Shown here piece after piece: positions 43,197 through 51,807 of a stretch of 64,000 nucleotides of DNA. The notes under the pieces are model-generated. The model was not told where the DNA came from. It ran no database searches and saw nothing but the letters and a program-made list of their open reading frames with translations. How positions within the stretch are numbered: the first letter of the stretch is position 1; each line of letters opens with the position of its first letter. Both the position numbers and the translations under genes were made by a program. Origin of the DNA: Chitinophaga sp. S165 (lineage in GTDB: Bacteria > Bacteroidota > Bacteroidia > Chitinophagales > Chitinophagaceae); NCBI RefSeq assembly GCF_003182155.1, contig NZ_QGTG01000013.1, positions 53,990 to 117,989 on the forward strand, read 5' to 3'.

Positions 43197-45278
43197 ATGA
43201 GAAAATTTTTATTGATGGCCGGGCTTTGCAGCACCCTGGCAACTGCTCATGCGCAGGAAATCGCTCCTTATGGTGCGCTGCCTTCCAAAGCCCAGTTAGA
43301 CTGGCAGAACATGGAATACTACATGTTCATCCACCTGGGTCCGAACACCTTTACTGACAATGAATGGGGACATGGGGATGAAGACCCGAAGGTATTCAAC
43401 CCTACTCAGCTGGATGCCCGCCAGTGGGCGCGTACTGCGAAACTGGCAGGAATGAAGGCGATCATTATCACAGCTAAACACCATGATGGCTTCTGCCTCT
43501 GGCCCAGTAAGTACAGCACGCATACCGTAAGGGAAAGCGCCTGGAAGAATGGTAAAGGGGATGTGTTGAAAGAACTGTCTGCCGCCTGTAAGGAATATGG
43601 CCTCAAGTTCGGGGTGTACCTGTCGCCCTGGGACCGTAACCATCCTGCCTATGGCACCCCGGAATACAACCAGGTGTTCTCCAATACGCTGAACGAAGTG
43701 CTCAGCAGCTACGGACCTGTTTTTGAACAGTGGTTCGATGGCGCTAACGGAGAAGGCCCGAATGGCAAAAAGCCTGTATATGACTGGGACCTCTTCCATA
43801 ACACTGTTTATAAGAACCAGCCTAACGCGGTTATTTTCAGCGACGTCGGCCCGGGTTGCCGCTGGGTAGGTAATGAAGACGGTATAGCCGGCACTACTAA
43901 CTGGGCTACCCTGAATGTAAAAGGCTTCACGCCTGGTAAAGGGGCGCCTGCACAATCGGTGCTCAACGAGGGAGATATGAACGGAGAGAAATGGGTACCG
44001 GCAGAATGTGACGTATCTATCCGTCCGGGATGGTTTTACAGTGCTTCCACAAACGATAAGGTAAAGAGCGTGCAGCACTTGCTGGACATCTACTATGGTT
44101 CCGTGGGCCGTAATAGCAACATGCTGTTGAACGTACCGGTGGACAGGAGAGGGCTGATCTATTCGGCAGACTCTACCCGCCTGATGGAATTTAAAAAGTT
44201 CCGGGATGCCAGCTTTAAAACAAACCTGGCGCTGAAAGCGAAAGTAACAGCAACTGAGACCCGCAAGAATAACGTGAAAGTGAAAGTAGCAAACCTGAAC
44301 GATGGTAAAGGAGATACATATTGGGCTACGCCGGACAATGTGCTGAAAGGCACTATTACGCTGACCTTTGCTCAGCCAACGTCTTTCAACAGGCTGGTGC
44401 TGCAGGAATATATTGCGCTAGGTCAGCGGGTGAAAGCATTTTCTGTAGAGGTACTGGAAAACGGTGCATTTAAGGAGATCGCAACCGCTACTACTGTTGG
44501 TCATAAGCGGATATTGTCATTCCCTGATGTGACCACTACGCAGGTGCGTATCAATATACAGGATGCGCTGGCTTGTCCGGTGATCAGTGAAGTACAGCTC
44601 TACAAAGCACCGGGATTACTGGACGTACCTGTTATCAAACGTAATAAGCAGGGAGATGTAAGCATTGTCTGCTCTTCACCTGATCCTGAGCTGCATTATA
44701 CCTTAGATGGTAAGGAGCCGGTGTACAGCTCTCCCAAATATACAGGCGCCATTTCCCTGCCGGAAGGAGGCGTGGTAAAGGCTAAAGCATTCCTCGAAAA
44801 TGGAAAGAGAGCCAGCGCTACGGTGACAGCTGCATACGACATTGCACCTGCGAAATGGAAAGTGACCTTCACCGATGGACAAAACAAAGGTGCTGATCCG
44901 GAAAAAGCGATAGATGGTAATCCGGAATCTTTCTGGGCTTCTCCTTATCAGCCGGAAACAGCGAAGTACCCACATGAGATCCAGGTGGACCTGGGAGAGG
45001 AGTTAACGCTGAAAGGGTTCACGTATACTCCAAGGCATCTGCTGGAAAAGTCAGGCACAATTTATACATATGCCTTTTATGTAAGCGAAGATGGGAAGTC
45101 CTGGGGTGAACCGGTAGCACAAGGAAACTTTGCGAACATAGCAAACAATCCTGTGACACAATCGGTGAAATTCAGTAAATCCGTGAAGGGCCGATTCGTA
45201 AGATTAGTGGCTGTTGCACCTGCCAATGAAAAAGAACATTGGGCCAGCGTGGCAGAGCTGAGTGTGATCACTAAATAG
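43197..45278 (+). CDS. Secreted GH29 alpha-L-fucosidase with C-terminal carbohydrate-binding regions
   Basis: A 693-residue exported enzyme. A signal peptide (1-19, ending AHA) is followed by the GH29 catalytic domain (about 25-340), with MFIHLGPNTF, IITAKHHDGFCLWPS, YLSPWDRNHP and the nucleophile Asp181 in EQWFDGANGEG. A coagulation factor 5/8-type module (about 345-470) and a chitobiase-C-like stretch with LHYTLDGKEP (about 480-545) come next, then a second F5/8-type module to the C-terminus. It releases alpha-L-fucose from glycans. The ATG at 43197 starts the signal peptide. It is monocistronic, with a strong terminator. Confidence 0.93.
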   Translation: MRKFLLMAGLCSTLATAHAQEIAPYGALPSKAQLDWQNMEYYMFIHLGPNTFTDNEWGHGDEDPKVFNPTQLDARQWARTAKLAGMKAIIITAKHHDGFCLWPSKYSTHTVRESAWKNGKGDVLKELSAACKEYGLKFGVYLSPWDRNHPAYGTPEYNQVFSNTLNEVLSSYGPVFEQWFDGANGEGPNGKKPVYDWDLFHNTVYKNQPNAVIFSDVGPGCRWVGNEDGIAGTTNWATLNVKGFTPGKGAPAQSVLNEGDMNGEKWVPAECDVSIRPGWFYSASTNDKVKSVQHLLDIYYGSVGRNSNMLLNVPVDRRGLIYSADSTRLMEFKKFRDASFKTNLALKAKVTATETRKNNVKVKVANLNDGKGDTYWATPDNVLKGTITLTFAQPTSFNRLVLQEYIALGQRVKAFSVEVLENGAFKEIATATTVGHKRILSFPDVTTTQVRINIQDALACPVISEVQLYKAPGLLDVPVIKRNKQGDVSIVCSSPDPELHYTLDGKEPVYSSPKYTGAISLPEGGVVKAKAFLENGKRASATVTAAYDIAPAKWKVTFTDGQNKGADPEKAIDGNPESFWASPYQPETAKYPHEIQVDLGEELTLKGFTYTPRHLLEKSGTIYTYAFYVSEDGKSWGEPVAQGNFANIANNPVTQSVKFSKSVKGRFVRLVAVAPANEKEHWASVAELSVITK

Positions 45279-45300
45279 TTAAATTATTGATTTTCAATAA

Positions 45301-45330
45301 CTCCCTGTCCAACAGACAGGGAGTTTTTTG
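45301..45330 (+). terminator. Terminator of the fucosidase gene
   Basis: A perfect 9-bp stem CTCCCTGTC/GACAGGGAG with a 5-nt loop, followed by TTTTTT. Confidence 0.9.
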
Positions 45331-45437
45331 TTATATGTATTTTTAAAAATCTATGTTGGCCCGTAATTTGCAACTACCTATCTGATAATTTAACGTACCG
45401 TCTTTAATTTTTTTAACCGCGAAAAAAAATAATAGTA

Positions 45438-45445
45438 TAACTTTG
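45438..45445 (+). promoter_or_regulatory. -7 promoter box of the arginine operon
   Basis: TAACTTTG fits TAnnTTTG exactly. No -33 TTG lies at the N19 position. The predicted transcript starts near 45452. Confidence 0.5.
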
Positions 45446-45571
45446 CGTTTGATTTTATTAAAGACAGTTTTTAACAATTTAATGCTGAACTGAAGTTGGA
45501 AAACTTTGCGGCCCATAATCTTTCTGCATATCATCCTTCTCTGATGGAAGGAGAGTACTCTATTGGGTTCA

Positions 45572-45718
45572 ATGTCTTTAGATATCTTTCCCGACGACCT
45601 CGTATTTGATAGCGTTCGCTTACATAATGCACGCTATCGCAACACCGTGATAAGTCTCAATCACATACAAAAAGGTGTTTTAAATCCAGCAATGGATTCC
45701 AGATTATTAATTTATTGA
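45572..45718 (+). CDS. Possible 48-residue leader peptide of the arginine operon
   Basis: The ORF starts at ATG 45572 and ends at TGA 45716-45718, 12 bp upstream of the GNAT start and in the same frame. It contains four CGC Arg codons, three of them within nine codons (RLHNARYRN), with one more AGA codon near the end. The Arg cluster lies in an 8-bp hairpin, GATAGCGT/ACGCTATC (45608-45638). A leader peptide coupling arginine supply to operon expression is a hypothesis. No homolog is known to me. Confidence 0.35.
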   Translation: MSLDIFPDDLVFDSVRLHNARYRNTVISLNHIQKGVLNPAMDSRLLIY

Positions 45719-45730
45719 TTACGTTTTCAA

Positions 45731-46561
45731 TTGACAAAATTGGAAAATCCAAATATCATTGTCAGGGTTGCTACCACTGACGATAAGCATTATGGCAAAA
45801 CCATCACTGACGAGATGGAATCATCCGCCAAAGCACGTGGAACAGGTATTGCCAAACGTTCTCCTGAGTATGTCCAACTTAAGATGGAAGAAGGAAAGGC
45901 TGTTATAGCAGTAACAGATAAAGGCGAATGGGTAGGTTTTTGTTATATAGAAGCCTGGGGACATGAGAAATTTGTTGCCAACTCGGGGCTTATCGTGAAT
46001 CCTGCCTTCAGAGGACATGGTGTGGCCAAGGCCATCAAACATCGTGTGTTCGAGCTATCAAGACAGAAGTATCCTGACGCTAAAATATTTGGTCTGACTA
46101 CAGGGCTTGCAGTGATGAAGATCAACTCGGAACTGGGTTACGAGCCTGTAACATATTCTGAACTGACCGACGATGAAGAGTTCTGGAAAGGATGTCGTAG
46201 TTGTGTGAACTTTGACGTGCTGACCAGCAAGAACCGTAAGAACTGTCTGTGTACAGCTATGCTTTACGATCCTGTAGAAAAGGCAAAGGAAGAGGCGGAG
46301 AGAGAAGAGCTCAGAAAAGCAAGCGCTACGCTGAGCATCAGGACCGAATCAGAAGCACAGGCACATCCACAGGTAATGGTGGCTGTGAACGGTCAGATAA
46401 AACAGACAAAGAAAGGCAGGAAGTTCAAAGAGAACTTCAAGCTGTTCGAAAGATGGCTGCGCTTTAAAAGATTTGTGTTGTTGAAGAGTGGTAAAGATGG
46501 CGTCAGTGGCGGCGCCGCACCATCCAACAAACGGAAATTCTTTCTGTTCAATTTATTTTGA
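45731..46561 (+). CDS. GNAT acetyltransferase of the arginine operon, candidate ArgA-type N-acylglutamate synthase
   Basis: A 276-residue protein with a GNAT fold in the first 180 residues. LIVNPAFRGHGVAKAIKHRVFELSRQ is the acyl-CoA-binding loop, and GLTTGLAVMKINSELGYEPV is the C-terminal half of the fold. A Cys-containing segment (CRSCVNFDVL, RKNCLCTAM) and a basic, Lys/Arg-rich tail follow. It is first in an arg operon that lacks argJ and a canonical argA, so it probably makes N-acetyl- or N-succinylglutamate. The start is TTG 45731, forced by an in-frame stop 12 bp upstream. Confidence 0.82.
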   Translation: MTKLENPNIIVRVATTDDKHYGKTITDEMESSAKARGTGIAKRSPEYVQLKMEEGKAVIAVTDKGEWVGFCYIEAWGHEKFVANSGLIVNPAFRGHGVAKAIKHRVFELSRQKYPDAKIFGLTTGLAVMKINSELGYEPVTYSELTDDEEFWKGCRSCVNFDVLTSKNRKNCLCTAMLYDPVEKAKEEAEREELRKASATLSIRTESEAQAHPQVMVAVNGQIKQTKKGRKFKENFKLFERWLRFKRFVLLKSGKDGVSGGAAPSNKRKFFLFNLF

Positions 46562-46624
46562 GAGATCATTTTTTATTATAACGCATCACCCATACGGCAG
46601 TGTGGAGCACAATCTTATCTATAA

Positions 46625-47824
46625 ATGAAAAAAGTAGTACTTGGATTTAGCGGAGGACTTGATACTTCCTATTGCGTAAAATACCTGACAGAAGAAAAAG
46701 GGTATGAAGTGCATTCAGTAATCGTCAATACCGGTGGTTTTTCAACAGAAGAACTGGAGGAAATTGAGAAACGTGCATTTAGCCTGGGAGTAAAGAGTCA
46801 TAAGACGGTAGATGCAGTACGTTCATATTATGATAGTGCTATCAAGTACCTGGTATTTGGTAATGTGCTGAAGAATAATACTTACCCTCTCAGCGTAAGT
46901 GCTGAGCGCGTTACACAGGCGCTGGTCATTGCACAACATGTGAAAGAACTGGGCGCTGATGCAGTAGCACATGGTAGCACCGGGGCCGGTAACGACCAGG
47001 TGCGTTTTGACATGATCTTCCATATCATGATCCCAGGTGTTGAGATCATCACTCCGATCCGTGATATGCGACTGAGCCGTGAAGAGGAAATCGCTTACCT
47101 GAAAGGTAAAGGCGTACAGATGAACTTCGAAAAAGCAGCTTATTCTATCAATAAAGGTATCTGGGGTACATCCGTAGGTGGTAAGGAAACGCTGACATCA
47201 GACGGGTTCCTGCCTGAAGATGCATGGCCTACTCAGTTAACTAAAAAAGATGCTGAAAAGGTATCCCTGCAGTTCGTAAAAGGTGAACTGACCGGTGTGA
47301 ACGGTAAGACGTTCAGTCATCCGTCAGAAGCTATTCAACACCTGCAGGCTATTGCCGGGCCGTTCGCTATTGGCCGCGATATCCACGTAGGCGATACCAT
47401 TATCGGTATCAAAGGCCGTGTAGGTTTTGAAGCAGCAGCGCCTGTTATTATTATCAAAGCGCATCATGCACTTGAGAAACACGTGTTAACCAAATGGCAG
47501 CTGAGCTGGAAAGACCAGCTGGCACAGTTCTATGGCAACTGGTTGCACGAAGGACAGGTAATGGACCCTGTAATGCGCGACATTGAAGCCTTCCTTCAGC
47601 ACAGCCAGGAACATGTTACAGGTGAGGTATATGTTAGCCTGCTGCCTTACCGCTTCCAGGTAACAGGTATTAAATCTGAATATGACCTGATGAGCAGCAA
47701 GTTTGGTAAATATGGTGAAATGAACAGTGGCTGGAGCGGAGAAGACGTGAGAGGCTTCAGTAAAATATTCGGTAACCAGACAATGATCTGGCATCAGGTA
47801 GCAGAAAGTGTGAAGGATAAATAG
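46625..47824 (+). CDS. argG: Argininosuccinate synthase
   Basis: A 399-residue enzyme joining citrulline and aspartate with ATP. The PP-loop is LGFSGGLDTSYCVKYL (residues 5-20). Citrulline/aspartate-site blocks include HGSTGAGNDQVRFD and YSINKGIWGTSVGGKET. The order of genes (argG second, before argC) and the divergence from the E. coli protein fit the Bacteroidota type. 63 bp separate it from the GNAT gene and 24 bp from argC, consistent with one transcript. Confidence 0.95.
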   Translation: MKKVVLGFSGGLDTSYCVKYLTEEKGYEVHSVIVNTGGFSTEELEEIEKRAFSLGVKSHKTVDAVRSYYDSAIKYLVFGNVLKNNTYPLSVSAERVTQALVIAQHVKELGADAVAHGSTGAGNDQVRFDMIFHIMIPGVEIITPIRDMRLSREEEIAYLKGKGVQMNFEKAAYSINKGIWGTSVGGKETLTSDGFLPEDAWPTQLTKKDAEKVSLQFVKGELTGVNGKTFSHPSEAIQHLQAIAGPFAIGRDIHVGDTIIGIKGRVGFEAAAPVIIIKAHHALEKHVLTKWQLSWKDQLAQFYGNWLHEGQVMDPVMRDIEAFLQHSQEHVTGEVYVSLLPYRFQVTGIKSEYDLMSSKFGKYGEMNSGWSGEDVRGFSKIFGNQTMIWHQVAESVKDK

Positions 47825-47848
47825 CCGGAGGCGTAAAACAGACTAAAA

Positions 47849-48832
47849 ATGGCAAACGATAAAAAAATAAAGGCAGGGATCATTGGTGGAGCAGGATATG
47901 GCGGCGGTGAAATGATCCGTCTTTTATTGAACCATCCCAACGTAGAGATCTCTTATGTAAATAGCCGGAGTAACGCCGGTAATCCCTTGTACGCAGTACA
48001 TGCCGACCTGCTGGGGGAAACAGAACTTACCTTTACGGGAGACGTAAACAGCGATATTGATGTATTGTTCCTGTGTCTCGGACATGGAGAAGCAAAAAAG
48101 TTCCTGGAAGAAACGGAGATCGCTCCAGCTGTAAAAATAGTGGACCTCAGTCAGGACTTCAGACTGGGAGAGACGGTGAAAGGAAGGGAGTTCGTGTACG
48201 GACTGCCTGAAATGCAGCGGGAGAAGATCGTTACCGCCAATAATATTGCCAATCCCGGTTGCTTTGCAACAGGTATCCAGTTAGGATTGTTGCCATTGGC
48301 TAAAGCAGGTTTGCTGCAGGAAGTGCATACCACCGGTATCACAGGTTCCACTGGTGCAGGACAGAGTTTACAGGCCACTTCCCATTTCACATGGAGGGCC
48401 AATAACCTCTCTACTTATAAAGTACTGAACCATCAGCATTTAAAAGAAATACGACGAAGTTTACAGCTGTTGCAGCCGTCCTTTTCCGGAGACGTGAACT
48501 TCGTACCGGTACGCGGGGATTTTCCAAGAGGTATCTGGGTTACCTCTTACCTGCAGAGCGATTTGTCGCTTGAAGAAGCGCAGCAGCTGTATAAAGCCTA
48601 CTACGCAGGACATCCGTTTACACATGTAAGTGATAAACAGATAGACCTGAAGCAGGTCGTGAACACCAACAAATGCCTGCTCCAACTGGAGAAGGTAGGA
48701 AACAAACTGGTGATCCATTCCATAGAGGATAATCTGCTGAAAGGTGCATCCGGACAAGCCGTGCAGAATATGAACCTCATGTTCGGACTGGATGAAACTG
48801 CGGGATTAAGGCTGAAGTCGATCGTATTTTAA
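47849..48832 (+). CDS. argC: N-acetyl(succinyl)-gamma-glutamyl-phosphate reductase
   Basis: A 327-residue NADPH-dependent reductase forming the N-acyl-glutamate semialdehyde. The Rossmann loop is GIIGGAGYGGGEMIRLL. The active-site Cys138 is in ANPGCFATGIQLGLLPL, and HQHLKEI gives the catalytic His region. It is third in the operon. N-succinylated rather than N-acetylated substrate is suggested by the carbamoyltransferase two genes downstream. Confidence 0.95.
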   Translation: MANDKKIKAGIIGGAGYGGGEMIRLLLNHPNVEISYVNSRSNAGNPLYAVHADLLGETELTFTGDVNSDIDVLFLCLGHGEAKKFLEETEIAPAVKIVDLSQDFRLGETVKGREFVYGLPEMQREKIVTANNIANPGCFATGIQLGLLPLAKAGLLQEVHTTGITGSTGAGQSLQATSHFTWRANNLSTYKVLNHQHLKEIRRSLQLLQPSFSGDVNFVPVRGDFPRGIWVTSYLQSDLSLEEAQQLYKAYYAGHPFTHVSDKQIDLKQVVNTNKCLLQLEKVGNKLVIHSIEDNLLKGASGQAVQNMNLMFGLDETAGLRLKSIVF

Positions 48833-48895
48833 CTATACCCAACCTGGTGCCAATTTTCACAATCTTCCGTGTAAACGGGAACAATCTGAGCTATA

Positions 48896-50026
48896 ATGCA
48901 ATTATTTGACGTCTATCCCATTAACGATATCACAATAGAGAAAGCTGCGGGTTCCAACGTATGGGATGCGCAAGGCAATAAATATCTTGACCTGTATGGC
49001 GGTCATGCTGTAATTTCTATCGGTCATACACATCCTCACTACGTACAACGTTTAACAGATCAGCTACAGAAAGTAGGGTTCTATTCCAACTCTATCAAAA
49101 TACCATTGCAGCAGCAGCTGGCAGAGAAATTAGGTAAGATCTCCGGTAAGGAAGATTATCAGCTGTTCCTCTGCAACTCTGGTGCAGAAGCCAATGAGAA
49201 TGCATTGAAACTGGCGTCTTTCCACAACGGAAAGAAGAAAGTGATCGCATTCAGAAAATCTTTCCATGGCAGAACATCACTGGCAGTAGCGGCTACGGAC
49301 AATCCGAAGATCGTGGCTCCGGTGAATGAAACTGACAACGTGGTATTCCTGCCATGGCAGGATGAAGCGGCTTTGGAAGCGGCTTTTAAACAATATGAAG
49401 TGTCTTCTGTTATCATCGAAGGCATTCAGGGCGTAGGTGGTATCCAGGTAGCAAGTGAATCATTCCTGAAAAAGATCAGAAGTCTTTGTGATGCATACAA
49501 CGCAGTATTCATTGCAGATAGCGTACAGTGCGGTTATGGCAGAAGCGGCAAATTCTATTCTCACGATTTTGCCGGTGTAAATGCCGATATCTATACGATG
49601 GCGAAAGGAATGGGTAACGGTTTCCCGATCGGAGGTATCATTATCGCTCCGCATATCAAAGCTTCTTATGGTTTGCTGGGAACCACCTTCGGTGGTAATC
49701 ACCTGGCTTGTGCTGCAGCACTGGCTGTACTGGAAGTGATAGAAAGGGATAACCTCATCGCCAATGCTGCGAAAGTGGGCGGTTACCTGATTGAGCAACT
49801 GAAAGCATTCCCACAGGTAAAAGAAGTAAGAGGAAGAGGATTAATGATCGGCATAGAACTGCCCGAATCATTGGCCAATGTGAGAAAGGAATTGTTATTC
49901 AAACACAGGATCTTTACCGGCGAAGCAAAGCCAAACGTAATAAGACTGTTACCTTCCCTGGCATTGACCATGGAACATGCAGATCAGTTCCTGTCTGCAT
50001 TCAAACAGGAAGTAGAGAAAAACTAA
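48896..50026 (+). CDS. argD: Acetyl/succinylornithine aminotransferase
   Basis: A 376-residue class III PLP aminotransferase converting N-acyl-glutamate semialdehyde to N-acyl-ornithine. It shows LDLYGGHAVISIGHTHPHY, CNSGAEANENALKLA (phosphate loop), the Asp of FIADSVQCGYGRSGKFY and the PLP Lys237 in TMAKGMGNGFPIGG. Length is slightly shorter than E. coli ArgD (406). 63 bp separate it from argC and 30 bp from argF'. Confidence 0.95.
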   Translation: MQLFDVYPINDITIEKAAGSNVWDAQGNKYLDLYGGHAVISIGHTHPHYVQRLTDQLQKVGFYSNSIKIPLQQQLAEKLGKISGKEDYQLFLCNSGAEANENALKLASFHNGKKKVIAFRKSFHGRTSLAVAATDNPKIVAPVNETDNVVFLPWQDEAALEAAFKQYEVSSVIIEGIQGVGGIQVASESFLKKIRSLCDAYNAVFIADSVQCGYGRSGKFYSHDFAGVNADIYTMAKGMGNGFPIGGIIIAPHIKASYGLLGTTFGGNHLACAAALAVLEVIERDNLIANAAKVGGYLIEQLKAFPQVKEVRGRGLMIGIELPESLANVRKELLFKHRIFTGEAKPNVIRLLPSLALTMEHADQFLSAFKQEVEKN

Positions 50027-50056
50027 ATAATCATCATTACAGAGCCATACATTAAA

Positions 50057-51007
50057 ATGAAACAATTTATTTCCGTAGATGATGTGCCAAGTGTCCCGCG
50101 TTTAGTGGAGATCGCACTGGACTACAAAAAACAGCCTTTCAAAGACAAAACATTAGGACAGAACAAGACGCTGGGAATGATATTTCTGAACCCCAGTCTG
50201 CGAACACGATTAAGTACGCAGGTGGCGGCGAAGAACCTGGGAATGGAAGTAGTGGTATTTAACATCGATAAGGAAGGCTGGCAGCTGGAAATGAATGATG
50301 GCGCTATAATGAACGGAAATACTTCAGAGCACGTAAAAGAAGCTGCTGCCGTAATGGGACAGTACTTCGATATACTGGCTATCCGTACGTTTCCGGGACT
50401 GAAAGACAAAGAGTCTGATTACAAGGAAAAATATATCAATCAGTTTATCAAATACGCAGGCGTACCCGTATTGAGCCTGGAAAGCGCGACCCTGCATCCT
50501 TTGCAGAGTTTAACAGATGTGATCACCATTAAGGAGCAATGGCAGCAGCCACGTAAACCGAAAGTGGTATTGACCTGGGCGCCGCATGTAAAACCATTGC
50601 CACAGGCTGTTCCTAACTCTTTTGCAGAGTGGATCAATGCCTGGGGTGAAGCTGATTTCGTGATCACACATCCTGAAGGATATGAGCTCGATCCGAAATT
50701 CACCGGTGATGCGCAGATAGAATACAACCAGGATAAAGCCCTGGAAGGTGCGGATTTTGTGTATGTAAAGAACTGGTCTTCTTATAAAGATTATGGCAAG
50801 ATCACCTGTACAGACAGCAGCTGGATGGTGACCAACGACAAGCTGAAAGGTACGAACCAGGCGAAAGTAATGCACTGTTTGCCGGTAAGAAGGAACGTCG
50901 TGATCGCTGATGAAGTGCTGGACGGGCCTCAGTCTATCGTGATCCCTGAAGCGGCTAACCGCGTATGGGCGGCACAGGCAGTATTAAGCCAGATCTTAAA
51001 AGGTTAA
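50057..51007 (+). CDS. argF': N-succinyl-L-ornithine carbamoyltransferase (SOTCase-type)
   Basis: A 316-residue transcarbamylase acting on N-acylated ornithine. The carbamoyl-phosphate motif is SLRTRLSTQ, followed by HPLQSLTDV, FVITHPEGYELDPKF and the C-terminal MHCLPVRRN. These are shared with Bacteroides fragilis SOTCase and Xanthomonas AOTCase rather than with classical ArgF. At the published specificity position (Glu92 in AOTCase, Pro90 in SOTCase) this protein has Ser90 (NTSEH). An E92S change converts AOTCase to SOTCase, so succinylornithine is the predicted substrate. Confidence 0.92.
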   Translation: MKQFISVDDVPSVPRLVEIALDYKKQPFKDKTLGQNKTLGMIFLNPSLRTRLSTQVAAKNLGMEVVVFNIDKEGWQLEMNDGAIMNGNTSEHVKEAAAVMGQYFDILAIRTFPGLKDKESDYKEKYINQFIKYAGVPVLSLESATLHPLQSLTDVITIKEQWQQPRKPKVVLTWAPHVKPLPQAVPNSFAEWINAWGEADFVITHPEGYELDPKFTGDAQIEYNQDKALEGADFVYVKNWSSYKDYGKITCTDSSWMVTNDKLKGTNQAKVMHCLPVRRNVVIADEVLDGPQSIVIPEAANRVWAAQAVLSQILKG

Positions 51008-51014
51008 TAATTGT

Positions 51015-51803
51015 ATGATCGATCTCTTTGTAATAAAAGTCGGCGGTAACGTCATCGATAATCCTGCATTGCTGGATCAATTCCTCGGGAATTTTGCAGC
51101 TATTAAAGGAAAGAAAATACTGATCCATGGGGGTGGCAAAATTGCCACCCGCCTTGGAGATAAGCTGGGCATTGAATCAAAGTATGTCAACGGCCGCCGC
51201 ATCACTGATGGAGCTACCATAGACCTGGTAACAATGGTTTATGGCGGATTGGTAAATAAACAACTGGTTGCCAAATTACAGGCAAACCGCTGTAACGCCA
51301 TTGGGATGACAGGTGCCGACGCTAATATCATCCCCGCAGCAAAACGTCCGGTGAAAGAGATCGATTACGGTTTTGTAGGAGATATAACAACGGAAGATAT
51401 ACAGGCTACACAGCTGAAGGCATTGCTGGAAGCTGGTCTGACACCAGTATTTGCACCACTGACGCATGACGGTCAGGGACAAATGCTGAATACAAATGCA
51501 GACACTATTGCCTCATCTCTCGCAACAGCTTTATCGAAGTTCTATACTGTAAGACTGATCTATTGCTTCGAGAAGAAAGGTGTGCTGCATAGCCCTGATG
51601 ACGATAATTCTGTCATCACCCTGATAGACCGTATGATCTATGAGGAACTAAAGGCTGATAACGTGCTGACGGACGGTATCCTGCCTAAACTGGAAAATGC
51701 TTTCGCAGCTATAGAAAGTGGTGTGGCGGAAGTACTGATTGGTCACGCTGATGACGTACAGAGCAACACCACAGATACAGTAGCGGGTACTTTAATACGC
51801 TAA
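51015..51803 (+). CDS. argB: N-acyl-glutamate kinase
   Basis: A 262-residue amino acid kinase phosphorylating N-acetyl- or N-succinylglutamate. It shows IKVGGNVIDN at the start, ILIHGGGKIATRLGDKLG, the substrate Arg region YVNGRRITDGATIDLV, and GILPKLENAFAAIESGV near the C-terminus. It lies 7 bp after argF' and 4 bp before argE'. Placement after the carbamoyltransferase rather than beside argC is usual in this phylum's operons. Confidence 0.94.
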   Translation: MIDLFVIKVGGNVIDNPALLDQFLGNFAAIKGKKILIHGGGKIATRLGDKLGIESKYVNGRRITDGATIDLVTMVYGGLVNKQLVAKLQANRCNAIGMTGADANIIPAAKRPVKEIDYGFVGDITTEDIQATQLKALLEAGLTPVFAPLTHDGQGQMLNTNADTIASSLATALSKFYTVRLIYCFEKKGVLHSPDDDNSVITLIDRMIYEELKADNVLTDGILPKLENAFAAIESGVAEVLIGHADDVQSNTTDTVAGTLIR

Positions 51804-51807
51804 ACCT

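Larger units (their letters stand above)
45331..45730 (+). other. 400-bp region with the promoter and long leader of the arginine operon
   Basis: It contains an exact TAACTTTG box at 45438-45445, implying a leader of nearly 280 nt before the first arg gene. The leader holds a 48-codon ORF (45572-45718) and an 8-bp hairpin inside it. No known riboswitch class was recognised. Confidence 0.6.

Noticed and set aside
45331..45730. A known arginine-responsive riboswitch or ARG box
   Set aside because: No recognised aptamer strings or palindromic ArgR boxes are present; only the leader ORF and hairpin are supported.
45572..46561. A single broken GNAT gene with an internal stop (pseudogene)
   Set aside because: The GNAT fold is complete downstream of TTG 45731, and the upstream 48 codons do not resemble GNAT sequence, so the TGA does not interrupt a known domain.
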